Shown here piece by piece: positions 11,642 through 25,104 of a stretch of 64,000 nucleotides of DNA. How positions within the stretch are numbered: the stretch's first letter is position 1; each line of letters starts with the position of its first letter. Origin of the DNA: Albula goreensis (lineage: Eukaryota; Chordata; Actinopteri; Albuliformes; Albulidae); assembly GCA_022829145.1 (NCBI GenBank), contig CM040744.1, positions 8,901,001-8,965,000 on the forward strand, in the 5' to 3' direction. A model generated the notes under the pieces. That model was given only the letters and a program-made list of their open reading frames with translations. It did not search any database and had not been told where the DNA came from. The position numbers were made by a program, and so were the translations under genes.

Positions 11642-14600
11642 CTGTGGAGATGCCGTGCAGGGATTACACACACATAAGTATACACACGGGGGACACACAT
11701 GTGTGTGCATGCCCATACACATGTACACACACATGCATGCACATGAAAACACACACAAATAACAGATATACACACATTCACACAAGCAAGCACATACGTA
11801 CAAAGAAGCAGCACACATGTGCGCGCGCACACACACACACACACACACACAAACAACAAAAGCACACAAAGACACATACACAAAAACAAGACATGGAAAC
11901 ACAACCACATGCATAAACCCATACACAGTGCCATGTGAAGTATTTGCATGTTTTCCATATTTACTTCAGCGAAGAGAAAGGGAGTGTAGGAGTGCTACTT
12001 TCATTAGTTTGGTATTCAAAGTAATCAACCATGGATGTGAAAAAAATAATTCCACCCGTAGGTATCATGACCTATTCTACAGGAACAATAAGGGTGAGCT
12101 GCTTGAATAGTTTGGTAAACAGTCGGGCCCAATTTGGACCAGCTCTGTCCAATACAAGTGAAGTTGTCACAGTGCAAGTTCTCGTGGCACATCACGCTAC
12201 AATCAAAAGAAATTACTGCAGACCTCTACAGAGCTTACAAAGTGATTTATAAACTTTTGGGGCCATGCTAAACCACAGTTACAGCTATTTTGGACCTTTT
12301 CAGAAAGTTTGTGACAGTAGTGAAATCCACTTCCAAACCCCAATCTTCTGATTAATACATTTTATTTCTTTGCTCAGGTTCACTTTTTGTTTTTTTTAAA
12401 CATTAGGTTTTGGTTGAAGACCGGGTAACATTCAGCTTCAAGAACATGAGAATATGCAGAAATTCTATCAGAATGTAAATACAGTACTTCTTCATAGCAC
12501 TGGAAACAAACAGAAAACACACACACACACACACACACTTCCCATTAAGACAAAGGTGAGCCATAAACACACAAACAAGCCACTGCCAGGCAAGACTGAA
12601 GAAGGAACTATACACTAGTCAAATACAAAACAAACATAGACTTTACTGTCCGCCTGCACGAACAACAGTATATAACAATGCACAACAAAATATGAAACAG
12701 AGCGAGCACACACTACCACACCCACAAACACTGCACCACCACTGCTCACCTGCACCAAAGAGAGACTGAGCACAACCAATCCATACAAAATAAAACATGC
12801 TCCACAATTTTCGAAAAGGTAGGACATGTTTTAAAACATTTGCCTTGAGGATAGCATATTGTACTCAGCATATTCAGAATTTCTGGGATAATAATTCCAT
12901 TCTCAATTTCCTTTTTCCCCTACGAGCATTGGGTCAAGGGAGACCAAATAAACATAATCATAAATTTCTAACATGCATTAGCCAGAGCCGTAACCCCTAA
13001 GAACAAATATTAACAAAAACCTATAAAATATTCAGAGGCTTTCGACATGCTTAACAGGTTAATATAATTTGAAATGGAAAGTGGTGTTGGAGCTTGCTTC
13101 AGCACAGTCTCTCCTTAGTGCAGGGCATTCTAATGCAAGTCCTTAGTTTGTTCTGCACATTAGAGTGTGGTGTTGCAAGGAATTGTTGCGCCTAGGGAAA
13201 CATATTAATTGGACACTACATTATAATGTTGCACTTTTTGACTCTTGTGATTAAGTGTTGGAAACTTTGAGCTATCTAAGCTTCTCCACTTGGTTGCCTG
13301 CGCTACTTTCAAACAGGTCCCAGAGCAACTGCTTCTGCACAAAGTGTACCTACGCTAACAAAAAATGAGCGGCAAACCTAGAAAAAACATTACACATCTC
13401 AGAGATTCTGCTCTCCTTGCGGGACCAATTCGATTTAGCTTGTATTACTATCTATAAAGAGGATTATGATGATTATGATTACCGTTGTTGTTGTTGTTAT
13501 TATTTGTGTCATTATATTGGACAGTATCTTAACAATGGCTATTGGAGGGTGATCTCAGGGACTTATTCATGAGTTCTGAGCCTGTACTCATAAAGTGGGA
13601 GTGCTGATCCAGGATCAATTTTCCCTTCAGCATATAATGGATAAGGTTACGATTTGAACAGGGGAAGCCTGATTGCAGATCAGCCCTCCTACTCTGAGAC
13701 AACAGAAGAAAACTGGCCATGGACCAGGTTTTTCCTCATAATCCAGTGTTCTTAAATTTGCTCATTTTTAGTCTCTGTTAAGAATCTGTATTGTGGTGTT
13801 ACAGTTAGCTTGTTCTGTATCTATTACTTTGACATTCAGATACCCAAAGTTAGACGGCTATGACGTATAAGGATAAGACGTGTTATAAGGTAGCCATTGT
13901 GGGATTCTTGTGGTATTTGTAGCAAGACCAGTTATTTGTATTTCATAACTTTGTGCAACCGACTCTTGGGTGTAACCATAGTGAATTAAGGTGGAACCTG
14001 AGCAGGGTGTTACCTGTGTGGGGTTTCCTCAGGTGACAAGGCCGCGCCTCAGGTTTGATGCAACAAGCTCCCTTCCCCGGCTCCTGGATAAGGACCGTAT
14101 TCCTCTGTTTCCTGTCTGTCTGTTCGCTGGCCCGTTCCTCCGGGTCCGAGCTGTCCAGTTCACTTGGCTCTGGCACTGGACCATTCTCGCCCCCAGTCTC
14201 GGCATCGGCTGGCGCAGGCTCCACCCCTTTCGGAGCCGGGGCCAGCTCCTCGGGAGGGAGGGCCGAGTCTGGCCCAGGGTCTGCCGAGCCAGGGAAGGGG
14301 TCATTGGCAACTATGGCAGGAGGGACAGGTGCTGATGGTGGCATGGGGGAGGAAACAGCCCCGCCGGGATCCTCAGGTGGGGCGGTGGGACTGAGGACGG
14401 GGAGGGCGTCCACCTCCGAGACGGAGTCCTCCGTGACAGGGACGAACTCGGACGGGGTGACGGCGGTGGTCCGGTCCTCAGAGAACATGGGTGACTGCAG
14501 CGAGCTCTCCCCCAGCTCCCCAGGGCAGGATCCCGGGGTGCCCGGCTTCAGGAAGTCCATGCTCACATCCTGGGGTCGGACTGGTTCCGGAGCGTGGACC

Positions 14601-15206
14601 GCGTGCTTGGAAAAGCGATGGTGGGACGAAAAGGACTTAGGCAGCAGCTGTTTCTTGTGCTTGGAGGACCGCTTGCTGCTGCTGTAGTCGTCCAGGAAGC
14701 CGGAGTCATCGCCCTCATTGGTCCCTGAGCTGATGCAGTTTATGAAAACATTCCGGTTGCTGGAGGCCTTCTCGAAATCCTCCGTCTGGCTCCGGGTGAT
14801 CTTCTTGTGCCTGTGGCCCCCAAACCCGAAAGAGTGGCGTGTCTTACATCGGCTGTTCTCGTCGGCCCTCTGGAAGGCCCCCTCGGGCGCCTGGCTGCCA
14901 TTGTCCTGGCCCAGCTGTGCAGAGTCGATGCGTGGCTCACTGCTCCGCTTGCTGTGGAAGCTGATGGACGGCGTCCGGAACAGGCTCCGCCGCTTGCCCG
15001 TGCTGCTGGAGCTGGAGTTGGTGCTGGACGGGGAGGAGGTGTGGACGCCATTGGCGACGCCGCCGGACGACGGCGAGGACGGGAGAGAGTCCTGCCGCTT
15101 GTTCGTGCTCCGTCGGAATATCGGCAGCCTGGAGACGAGGGTGGAGCGTCGTGGTCCCGATTCGCCCATGGGAGCATCAAGGTTCCAGCAAAATTCAGCC
15201 TTCAGT
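11457..15206 (-). CDS. ccser1: ccser1 (FAM190A), 5' part: first two coding exons
   Basis: Two exons (15206-14014 and 11641-11457) give a 447-residue N-terminal part. The start MGESGPRRSTLVSRLPIFRR mirrors human CCSER1 MGDSGSRRSTLVSRLPIFRR, and strong matches recur along both exons. Human CCSER1 is about 900 residues, so roughly half the protein, including the coiled-coil part, must lie left of position 1. I did not find the next exon in 1-11456, which fits the very large CCSER1 introns known in mammals. Function is poorly known: a serine-rich coiled-coil protein linked to mitosis, and in human a fragile-site gene often deleted in tumours. The start was chosen by the human match. An in-frame ATG 16 codons upstream would lie partly in the intron. 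Confidence 0.93.
11657..11920. repeat. long CA-rich repeat with Z-DNA-prone core, next to ccser1 exon 3
   Basis: About 260 bases of imperfect CA/CACATG repeats on the plus strand. Positions 11811-11850 are 40 bases of unbroken purine-pyrimidine alternation, including a GCGCGCGC step and (CA)12 or more. It begins about 16 bases upstream (minus sense) of the exon 3 acceptor. Confidence 0.9.
12517..12538. repeat. (AC)11 microsatellite
   Basis: Perfect AC run in ccser1 intron 2. Confidence 0.97.
13575..13702. mobile_element. short inverted-repeat (MITE-like) dispersed element
   Basis: The two halves are inverted copies. The left arm (about 13590-13622) has GGAGTGCTGATCCAGGATCA. The right arm (about 13662-13700), read on the opposite strand, has CAGAGTAGGAGGGCTGATCT. 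Words such as GATCAGCCCTCCTACTCTGA are, as I recall, found in many copies across fish genomes. It sits in ccser1 intron 2 between exons 2 and 3. Confidence 0.55.
14014..15206 (-). CDS. ccser1: ccser1 exon 2 (start codon exon)
   Basis: The acceptor tttcag|A at 15206 is followed by 37 nt of 5' UTR and an ATG at 15169-15167. The 385 codons plus one base end at ACAG|GTAACA. The first 200 residues are serine-rich and basic (SPSSTNSSSSSTGKRRSLFR, TPSISFHSKRSSEPR, KKITRSQTEDFEK, NVFINCISSGTNEGDDSGF, KKQLLPKSFSSHHRFSKH) and match human CCSER1 block by block. SSLQSP and TPSEFVPVTEDSVSEVDA follow. After that the sequence turns into a proline/acidic stretch not like human, of about 130 residues. GC content is high across the exon, so the opposite strand also shows long open frames. 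Confidence 0.95.
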
Positions 15207-18200
15207 CTGAAACACAAACAGGAACACTGACCTCAGAGGCCAAGAGAACACCAGCACTGACACTAACACACACACAGGCTGAATGCTGTGAATTTGCTGT
15301 TGATAGATTCGCAAACATTTTAAATTCCCTCTGTGCACCTGGAGTCATCTATTGATTTTTTCCCCAACCCGAATTGAACTATGTAATCAGAACCAAGACA
15401 AACCTCCCCCATAAACTCAGGAGGGATCAGCCGCACAAAGACTATTTTTTTGACATAAACTCCAGAGATCAAACTGAATTTACTACTCACTTGTTAACCA
15501 GCCTCCCAAAGATTCTCCAATTTGTGTGTTTTATGTTAAATTGTAAACACATACCTGACAAGTGAAAGGCAAATCTACCAAAAATTGCAGTTCAGATTGC
15601 TTGTAAGCATATAATTAGTAAAAATGATGTTGTGCTGAAAAACTGTAGAGAGGAATCATCTTTATTCAAATGCAATTTTAAATACTCCGAATGCCCTGTA
15701 ATAACGAAGCACTCAGTTTCTAAAAATGAATTTTGACTCAGTCAAAACATGAAATATTCATATAATATACAATCTATTACTGCCATATAATTATGTATTT
15801 CCCCTACTCTCATCAGCATTATAAATGAGCCAACAAAAGCCATTTTAACATGAAATCTGTGTATGTTACATCCTCTTCCATAGCCAATGTCTTCCCTCAT
15901 TTGAAATATTTAGTTAAAAAAGCTCTCACGAAACAAGAATCTGCTCTTCAAAAGGCAGCGTAAAAAAAGCTTCTTTCAGCTCACGAAAATCATTGCCCGC
16001 TTGAAATATGAAACAGTCTAAAAACGAACCAAAGTACAGCTGCTGGGTTCCAATCATACAAGCCCCGTCTACATTCCCAACACTTCTTAAAAGGCAGAGG
16101 AGAAATCATACGAAATAAGGGTGACTAGAATAAATGTGACTCGGCCAGGCCAATGATGGTTGAGGCGGCCCTTGTTAAATGGATATGAACTGCAGGAGCA
16201 TGACATGCCCCACTCAGTAGGTCATTAGTAAAGAGATATATTAATGTTATGGAGAGGCTATATGTAATGGCTGTCATGTGGCTGGAACATTCAGCTCCAA
16301 TTTCAGATACAGCATACCACTGCAGTGCAAGCAGTATATCTTAATAGCCTTATCTCTAAACTCCTGAAAGTGAACTGTCTTGGTGGTGCACTGTGTATAG
16401 GATCCTGTTGATTGTGCAGATGTGCACCTGATATTACACAATTAGTAATTGGGAATTGTAGATTGTGGTGCAGGCAGAACTCTCAGCTCCACACACATCT
16501 TAACAGCTATGCCCTGTCGAGACACCGGCGAAAAAATAAACATTTTCGCCTAACCTCGCCGGAGTAAACAGTGAGGTAAGCTTCTTAAAGTTCTCAGTCG
16601 CATGATCTCTGGTAACCTTCCCTGACCTCCTGGGGGCCTGTCGGTTCATGAACTGTGTATGTTGACTCCAAGTTCTTCTTACACCACCAGCAATATGCCA
16701 CTGCCGTTGAATCTGTTGTGTGAAAAACAGCGATGCCTAGTCACTATGACCTCCTCTCAGAGTTTGTGGGAAAGGGTCAAGGTGGAGCTCATTTTTACAT
16801 TTGTGTGTGAAAAGTACTGTTGGGTATACCAACTGTTGCTGGTATGCTGAAAAAGGGTATGAATTTTGACATGAGCAAAACCACCACTACATTGTTTTAC
16901 TCTGTAGTACCATAACTTACAATAACAATATTTCATGATTTTTGTGCATTTTTATGCATTTAACCAGACAGGTCAACTGAGAACTCAAACACCTTCTGCA
17001 GTGATGACCTTGCTCTTTAATATTCTGATAATAAAAACGCACTCTTTCAATTCATTTGAATGCACTCTGCTTCAAACAGCATTCCAGTTCTGTGAATAAA
17101 ATTGCCTGAGATGGAAGTTATTTTCAAGCTGGGCACATTATAGAAAACACAATAAAAATTCTCTAATGCTCAACAAACTATTATCTGGCTTCTCATGAAG
17201 GGGGATGACAAAGTTTGGGGTCACCTCTACACTTCACTCATTTCAGCAAAATTATTAAACAAGAATACGGGTTTAATAACGCATGCACACAACTCGTGGC
17301 TGAGTTTTATTGACTCTTCCAAAGTGTCATGGAGGTGGTTTGAGGAATTGAATGCAAAGACCTGAATAGCACTGGCCCATTTCAAATTATAAGAAGGGAC
17401 ATTGTGACATTTTCAATTTTCTCATTATGGTTCCTTCAGATCCCAGCACGGTTAGGTCAGTAGCAGTCATGCCTTTATCTTGTGTCGCACAAAGCTTCAC
17501 CACATTGCACCTTGGGTTGTTTCAGGCACCTTTTACCTGAAGCCTTTTTAAAGGCTAACTAAGGCTTCCCACAATGAATAATTTTATGAGAATCAGAAGC
17601 AAAGTCCACTTACAGTAGTCAGATACAATAGGTCACTGATTTTAAAGAGCTTACCAAAGTCCTTGGTAAAAGGAGTGTAAACATTACATAAAACATGAGC
17701 ACCATTCAAGGGTTTCAGATTAGACTGAGAGGGTATTCAGATCCAATCAGCGATATAAAATGGGTATATTTCATATGCTCATACACGGCAATGCTGTTTT
17801 CTTGTCCTGCATGGAACAGATAAGTTAGAAGGCCAATTTTCATCTTGAAAACATGGCAGAGTGGGCTGCCTAGAAGCTCAGTCAGTGTTTACTTTGAGGC
17901 AATAATGAGGGCGGTTAGAGCCCGACAGCTCAACTGGAGCTGGAGTTGATCAAATAAATAATAAAAATAAAATAGTCAGTGATTGGTTGGTCCGGTTTAA
18001 TGAGTAAAAATGTATCCGTCAGGAATATGTGATCTTTTCCTACTCTGTTTCTCTCTGTTTAGGGGTGTGCTACTCACAGGATGACTGTCTCCAGGTTTCA
18101 TCACAGACACATGATTCCGAAAAATCAATGGAAATCATGAAAATATGTCTGACTCTAGATGCCACCTGTCTCTGGAATTTGGAGACTGACAAACATTTGC

Positions 18201-21200
18201 CAAAGTAATTAAAGTGACATATGTCACCCACGTACAACTTAATCTACATTTTGAAAGGAAATTCTAAATGTAGGCATGGAACACGAGAAGCATTGGCAAG
18301 AATTACCCTATCTAATATGGATAATATAGGCTTGACTTCAACTTGTAACAGCAACTAGCCATGTATATTGCGCTCACCATATATTTAATGGATTTCACAA
18401 AAGGAGGTGTTTATCATTAACATTCAACAGCATTACTCCTTATACATCGTTATACAACAACTTGGCTGAATTCTTGATTGCGATCCGTTGAGAGGGTGTT
18501 CATTATTCTTGCTAAACTGCTCTGTAGAGAAGCTGTATGGCTATGAAGTGGTTCCAATGAGAGTGTCCTGCACACCATTTCGAATAAATCTACATGCGAT
18601 TTCAATCAATCATTTTTCTTTACATGTTACATACCATTTAGATATTATTTCTATGGACATTACCATTTATTGGGTGGTGGGCCCTGCTATTCATTCTCAG
18701 GGAAGTAAGCTCCCCATGGTCTGGAAGTGAACCATTAAAGATGGCGGTAGCTGTTGCCAGCATTCCTGCCAGGATGCAGTGGAGTGGTCATTGTGTTGGC
18801 ATTGAGCAGAGAGGCTTTGGCCAGTTCCTCCCCTTCTCCATGCACAGAGGGAGAGAATACTCTGATCAGTCAGAGGCCCACTGGCTGTCTGGGCCAGCTG
18901 AACATTAAGCGTTCTACTCCAGGGCACCCAAAGCACATTTCAGCTGGTAGACTGTGGAGTGCAACAGAAGTAGCGGATGGCACTTTGAAAGGCTCGTCCA
19001 CTACTCTCCCACACTGGCTGGAGGACATGGCAGAGATGCTCTGGGCTGGAAAATACTAGATGATATTCCATAGTAGGAAAAAGCATTAAAATATAATCAA
19101 CAGAAAATAAACCAACATTTACATGAAATTCTTCCAAATTAATGGGCTATATCAGGAAAACATAACAGCCTGTCACATACATTTTGTAGTCAGTCTATGA
19201 TTACATTTAAGTAATATTATGAAGTATTTTAAGTAAGTTATTGTTAAGTTAACTAAGCAATTTATACAATTGGAAGATCTATAAAACGCATACTTATTTG
19301 ATTGCCTAGACACAATATCTTTGCATCTCAGGTGGCCCTATGTTTGCCAGTATAGAGGGTAAAACTGCGCATTTTAAGTTGCCCTAGAAAAGGCTGGCTG
19401 CTAAAAATATAATGACATTAAGGAAAAACAGCTCGGATTAGTCACGTCTTCATGTTCTGTTGACTTTTCTCCACTTTAGAACAAAACAGAACATCCATTA
19501 AAATAATTGCAAAATGTTTGTTTGGCAAAATTAAATTTTCCTAGGAAGGCTTATGCATACACGACATGGGACCAAAACCTTACAAGTCATATCATACTGC
19601 CTATAACAGCAGTAAAAGTGCATTCTGAAAAGGCATGCCAACTGAAGTGTTTTAGTGTAAGCGTCACTCCCACTTTAGCCCTCTAAAAGATCAGATATAG
19701 GTCACTTAAGCTTTAGTTTAGCACTGCACTAGCCAGTTTTATGAAAATCCATGTAGTTTTCCCTGCAAAAAAATTAATTACCATACCATAGCAGCAGCTA
19801 AGCCTGGTGACAGAGTATGATGAAGGTACTCCATAATCTCACATATGTACCAACTTTAACAAAGTGATGAGACAATATCTCTGAGCCTCATCTTAAATAG
19901 TTTCACTGCACCTCTTAACAGAGATAATAAATCAAACCCACACTGTGGGACTAAAATGCACTGTGAAAATTGAAAATCACACAAGTTCAATCAAATGTGG
20001 CTGGCTAATTGCATGACTTTGAAACTGTACACTTTTGAGCAAATTAAAAATGTTTCAGCCTTTGATTCAGAATAGATAGAAAGAATAGATTTTTTTTTTT
20101 GGTGTCATGATTGTGCCCAGAGGCCACACCTCCCCTGGAATGCCAATAATTAGGCTTCGGCCCCTTCGCTGGAGCCCCTTTAACCTTGGTGTGACAGTTG
20201 TGTTACATGCTTAGAATAGAAGCGTTATCGGTCTGGAATGACATCCTTTTTCCAAAACAAAACGCAATAAAAGACATTTTGCACCACAACAGGGTCACAT
20301 CCCACTGGATACTTTCATGCCAATTAACTACAATTTAGACTTCTAATTTAATTCATACCAGACAATTATGTCACATAAAAAATGCATATTAAAACAGGCA
20401 GGGCATTTCATTAACTACAACACCCACCTGTGATAGAATACAAATAATGCAACTTATAATCAATAATAGCATTTGTGGCACAATCAACTGGATGGTAATA
20501 AGAACACAGCTTAAAATACAGGTTACACCAAACTACAGAAAGCAACAACATTACAAAATTGTTGTCATACACAGCTCAAAACCATTAAAAATGGGAATGA
20601 CTATCTTTTAACCGTATTCATTTTAGTTCTTTCATTTAAGTTATTTGTAAAGCATTACCTTGCTGTTCATTCATATTGAGAAAAGGAATAAAGGAATCAA
20701 AATTGATTAATAATTAAGTATGACAGGCTGATTTTTCCAGAATTCAAAGACACATTCCAAATTTCTGGAATGAGGGGCTTCCTCTCTAAACCCCAAGGCT
20801 ATGGGCCAGTCTTGGCTTTATCTGATTATAGTCTGCACACTGTCTGCTGTAACAATGTGTTATCACAACAATAGAATGTGCAGTACTCATCTGCATGGTG
20901 CATTTGTTTTTTTCAGTCCCCAAACCTGGAAATAACGAGCATAACCATAGGACTAAGATATTATGCCAGGAAGAGGGAGCGAATATGCATCACTCCTTCT
21001 GTACAAACTGGACAATCTTCATCTCTGCGGTCACAATGCCGTTTGGGTGTGTAGAGCGGGCTGTTTTTGAAAGCTGATTTCAAAAGTCAGGAGAAAGTAA
21101 TTAAAGGCACACCTTCACAACCATTGTATTTTGGAAATTCCAGAAATGTTTTGTGGGATGCACACCCGTATCACATGGCCTGTATGTGTGTTTATTCATT

Positions 21201-24200
21201 TTTCTGCAGCTTTCTGTAACATTCCCGCAATCCGTTGTACAGTCTGCACATGTTGCCCTCTCAGATGTCTGCTTTATACTTTGTTTCTATGGTATCAAAC
21301 ATGTAAAGAACGTTTTGCAATTCAAAAGAGACATTGTTACAGCAGCTTAAAATGCGTGTTATTGAATTTTTCGATGTAATAGAAAGCATAAACGAATAAT
21401 AAATTTATTGTTATACTGACTCTTAAATCATAGTGTCCCCATATTGTGCACCCACAGTAACCTCTATTTAGCAGTCTGCAGGATGTCACTGTTGCCATTG
21501 GCTGTATGTGAAGGTGCTGTGCTATGTGAGTATTCTAGCTAGCAATTTGGGAAAGACAAGTTCATCAGTGTCAGTGAAACTGGCAACCAGGGACGTTGAA
21601 TTATCTATCGCGCCTCCGACAAACAAATCTCTGTTCCGCATTTCCAAACGATAAGGACAGGTTTGTTATGGTCAACATGTATTGTTGAACTCAACCATGC
21701 AACATAAAACAAGTCTACTGACGTAGCTAGCTATTTGTATTAGCTGGTAACAATAGCGAATTGACATTGTATTGATTCATGTTGCGGATGATAGACAATG
21801 ACAGCTAGCTGACATGCGACACAGGTATTGGAAGAGTGTCTAGGTACTACACATTATCGTTGCTGGAAACTGGATTTGCAAGCTGTTAGCAAGCATGGCA
21901 ACCTGAATACTAACCTGTAAGCTCAGATAGGCTATTGATTAATGTTTTAATTACACGAAACAACCAGCCACGATACCTACCAAGTGTACTGTCTGGTTGA
22001 CCATCTGACAAGCCAATTATTTATGATGGTATAATAGGTATATTGCTAACAGAGGGGCAGCAAGCCAACAATCTACCTGCGAGCGAATAGTCTATCCGGT
22101 GTCAAGAGAACAAGCAAACGTTACGTTAGCGGTAGCTAGCTAGCCAGCTAATAAATTGAAACAGCGTTACCTTCAACAGAATTCCAAAAATATCTGTTTC
22201 CTGGATCTGAATCCTGCTGCGAAAGTCAATTCAAATGTGTCGGTTTTCCCAGTCCTAACTAAAAACTGGAATGTATTCCATTTTGGGCTCGTTTGTAAAT
22301 CAAATAAATGGCAGTATATGAGAATTTGTAATGCATGCTCACTCCCCCTTCACACAAATGCACCTCAATGACGTGGAGTCTTCCTTCCTCTTCTCTCCTC
22401 TTCCGTGTTACAGGCCGTGAGCGTGACGTGTTCACCTCCTTTCTTCCTCCGGTATGACAGCGGCATGAGCATCTTCAATGTAAGGCACGTTTTGTAGTGC
22501 ATGATGGAAACAACTAGACTGTAAACAAAATGCTTATATAATTTCCGCTCCTTCAAAAAAATGTCATAAATTTAATAAAATGAACAGGGATGCTTTTCAT
22601 GACAAGCTTTTGCCCACTTTGCATATTTGGGAACTCAAGCAATTTATCTGTATGCCCATCCACCCGCCCCTATTCAATATAATAAAAATATTTAAAAAAA
22701 ACAGACATGTTGTAAAATACTCAGATTACATCCTATTTGTGACCTTAAGGGGTCAAATAATAAAAATAAAAGTGAGATATTTTTGGAGTGGGGTGCCATA
22801 AGGGTATTAGTTCAGGTGGTTTAACTGGTGATTCCATTTATCAGCATAATAATGAGGCACTTGCATTATTTGCCAGGCCTTAAAAATGCAAATTGTGTGT
22901 CAAAGACTACAGGCCTACATTGGCTTTATTTTGAGACTGGAAATGTGCCAAAATGTGTGTAGACTTGATTTGAAATCGAAGGATTGCTAATTTGACTTCA
23001 TATATCTTCAAAAATGTTTTTAATTAATTAGTTTTGCTAAATGGTACATAATCCTCTAATGGTTTTATCTCATAATCTGTTTTATCTTTGCAGGCAGTAC
23101 ATGGTTTGCATTTCGCTGCCACTTTCATCACTTTTAGACTGCATCTGGCCCTGGCACTTACCATTCAGAATGCTAGCTACAGCCATTTTGCTTATCTTTA
23201 TCATTCTGGATTATGTCAATTTATTCATTCATATTGTCCTTCTGTAGCACAAAGAAAACAGAATCTCTCATTACAGCTCAGTCAGTATAAAATTGTGCAC
23301 TGATCTTATGAGATTAAAGATATTTTCTTTTATATGGTAGATGTAAATACCTAATTTTTTTAATCACAAACACTGTGAACGTATTTCACCTGCACAAAGG
23401 TTCTTAATATATTCTGTGTTATCCTATAGACATTATGATGATGACCTTACTCTCGTCTGATTCCATAAAATTCTGAGACACTCACCTTGAAAAATGTTTA
23501 GCCAAAGCACTTGTCCAGCACCAGTCCCTTAGAGGAATTAGTACATTCTTGATTTTCCTCATGGGAAATTGCAAGATATCACAGCTTTTGAAAAAATCTG
23601 TACTTAATGCAACCAACAGGAGGCAATGGTTGTAGACCACATTGTAGATGCTGGACATGACAAAAATGCATACCACTTAGAATCAATAAAAGTATGACAA
23701 TTTGTGGTTGTCATAGTAAGTTACACCATTCCAAAATCTAAGAATGAATTCAAATTCTCCTAATGTTTTTGTGCACAGTTGGAATGATTTAAAATGCATT
23801 GTACTGTATTTGTCTCTTGCTGTTTGACAAGACTTATTCAAATTCAGACAAAGAAACCACCAATGAAAAAATGTGTACACAAATGTTACTGGTCAAAGTA
23901 CCTTCTCTCTACATAAAGGTAGAGTTTGCCATCAAATTAAGGTTATTCACAAAGTGACTTACCTTGATATAACCTCTTAAATTATGTAATTTTCATATGC
24001 ATATATCTGCAGTTCCATAACTGAGCAGCTTACAAAAGTGCCTTAATCACAGCTGCAGATTGTGCGCTTCTGTGTGATTATTGAATCATACAGAGGTGAT
24101 GCACAAATCACAATGAAAGGTGCTACATTCAATGATTGATTACAGCGCCTAACAAGCTGTAAACGTGCAGCTGAAGGTCGCAGCAGGTAATTTGTCTGGG

Positions 24201-25104
24201 AAAACAGCATGAAAGCAAAGGGAAATAAGAGCACTGCTCCTGACCAGCCATGGCAGACTCAGTCTGCATCACCATTTTACCTTTTAGCAAGCTTAAAATG
24301 AACACACAGTTTATTCCATTTTAATTGCGGTGGGTATAGATTGCTGCTAATTTTTAGGGTGAGCCACTCCGTTTACAAACATTACACAGACTTTGTGAGG
24401 AGCAGAGTTTCCACAGTGCTCGAGAGTACTTAGAAGTAGTATGCAAATATGAGTTGTGGAATAAAACCACTCATCCCTACAAACACAATCTGTGGCCATA
24501 TATATTTTACATCATAACACTATGAGGACAGTAAAATCTCTCCCACAAGTGCCCTGGGGGTTTCACCTATTGTTAAATATTACATTTACTAAACCTGCAA
24601 GAGTTTTTCTTTTTTTTTTTTTTAAAGCAAATAGCCCAGCATGCACACGTGGAGGTGGAGTAATTGAATATCGGGTGCTCCATTATTAAGAACAAAGCTG
24701 GGAAATGTCTGTCCTTCCTTCCTGAGGATATGTTGAGTGGCATGATTTACATCATCAGGGTCTGGTTTCCCCTTTGTGCCACCGTATTCAAGCACAGCAC
24801 TTCCACGGCAGCAGAAGCATTTTGACTCATGTTTTTATAAACGGGCATTAGTGTGTACTAACAAGGAAAGTACATTAATTGTGCTGAAGCACTTGATTTG
24901 TACTCGAGCTTGAAAGAGAATGAAAGCAGACAGAAAAGTACATAAGATCTGGCTAACGCATTTTAAAACATGTCCTTTAACATAGATGGGTAACAAAGAT
25001 ATGCAGGTTCCATGACGGCCAGCCACCTGTCAAGTGAAGCCATACAAAACATTCATGGTTTATCAGAGGCACGAAAAGAAGGAATCACACTCAATGATAA
25101 AAAG
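15207..25104. other. ccser1 5' intron and ccser1-trim36 interval
   Basis: AT-rich, with no coding exon found on either strand. The candidate ccser1 promoter lies at 22.2-22.5 kb. The rest shows only scattered T/A runs (for example 20092-20100, 24610-24623) and short unsupported open frames. Confidence 0.55.
22170..22480 (-). promoter_or_regulatory. candidate ccser1 promoter / non-coding first exon
   Basis: This is a small island in otherwise AT-rich DNA. It has two TGACGTG words (about 22370 and 22423, ATF/CREB or E-box type) and GGAA clusters on the minus strand (ETS-like). A possible donor (GAAG|GTAACG on the minus strand) lies near 22176, and GCTAGCTAGC words lie at 22135-22148. It lies about 7 kb upstream of ccser1 exon 2 on the correct strand. 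No transcript evidence is available, so this is inference. Confidence 0.28.

Larger units (their letters stand above)
11642..14013. other. ccser1 intron 2
   Basis: GT-AG intron of 2372 bases between exons 2 and 3. It holds the CA-rich repeat at its 3' end, an AC microsatellite, a GTT run near 13484-13498 and the inverted-repeat element. Confidence 0.85.

Noticed and set aside
11603-11926. Cys/Val-rich minus-strand frames and His/Thr-rich plus-strand frames at 11.4-11.96 kb
   Set aside because: Translations of the CA/GT repeat joined to ccser1 exon 3, not proteins.
14055-14687. 210-codon plus-strand open frame over ccser1 exon 2 (also 14718-15230 and 14807-15355)
   Set aside because: Shadow frames of the GC-rich ccser1 coding exon. 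The peptides are low-complexity and do not follow splice signals, while the minus strand matches CCSER1.
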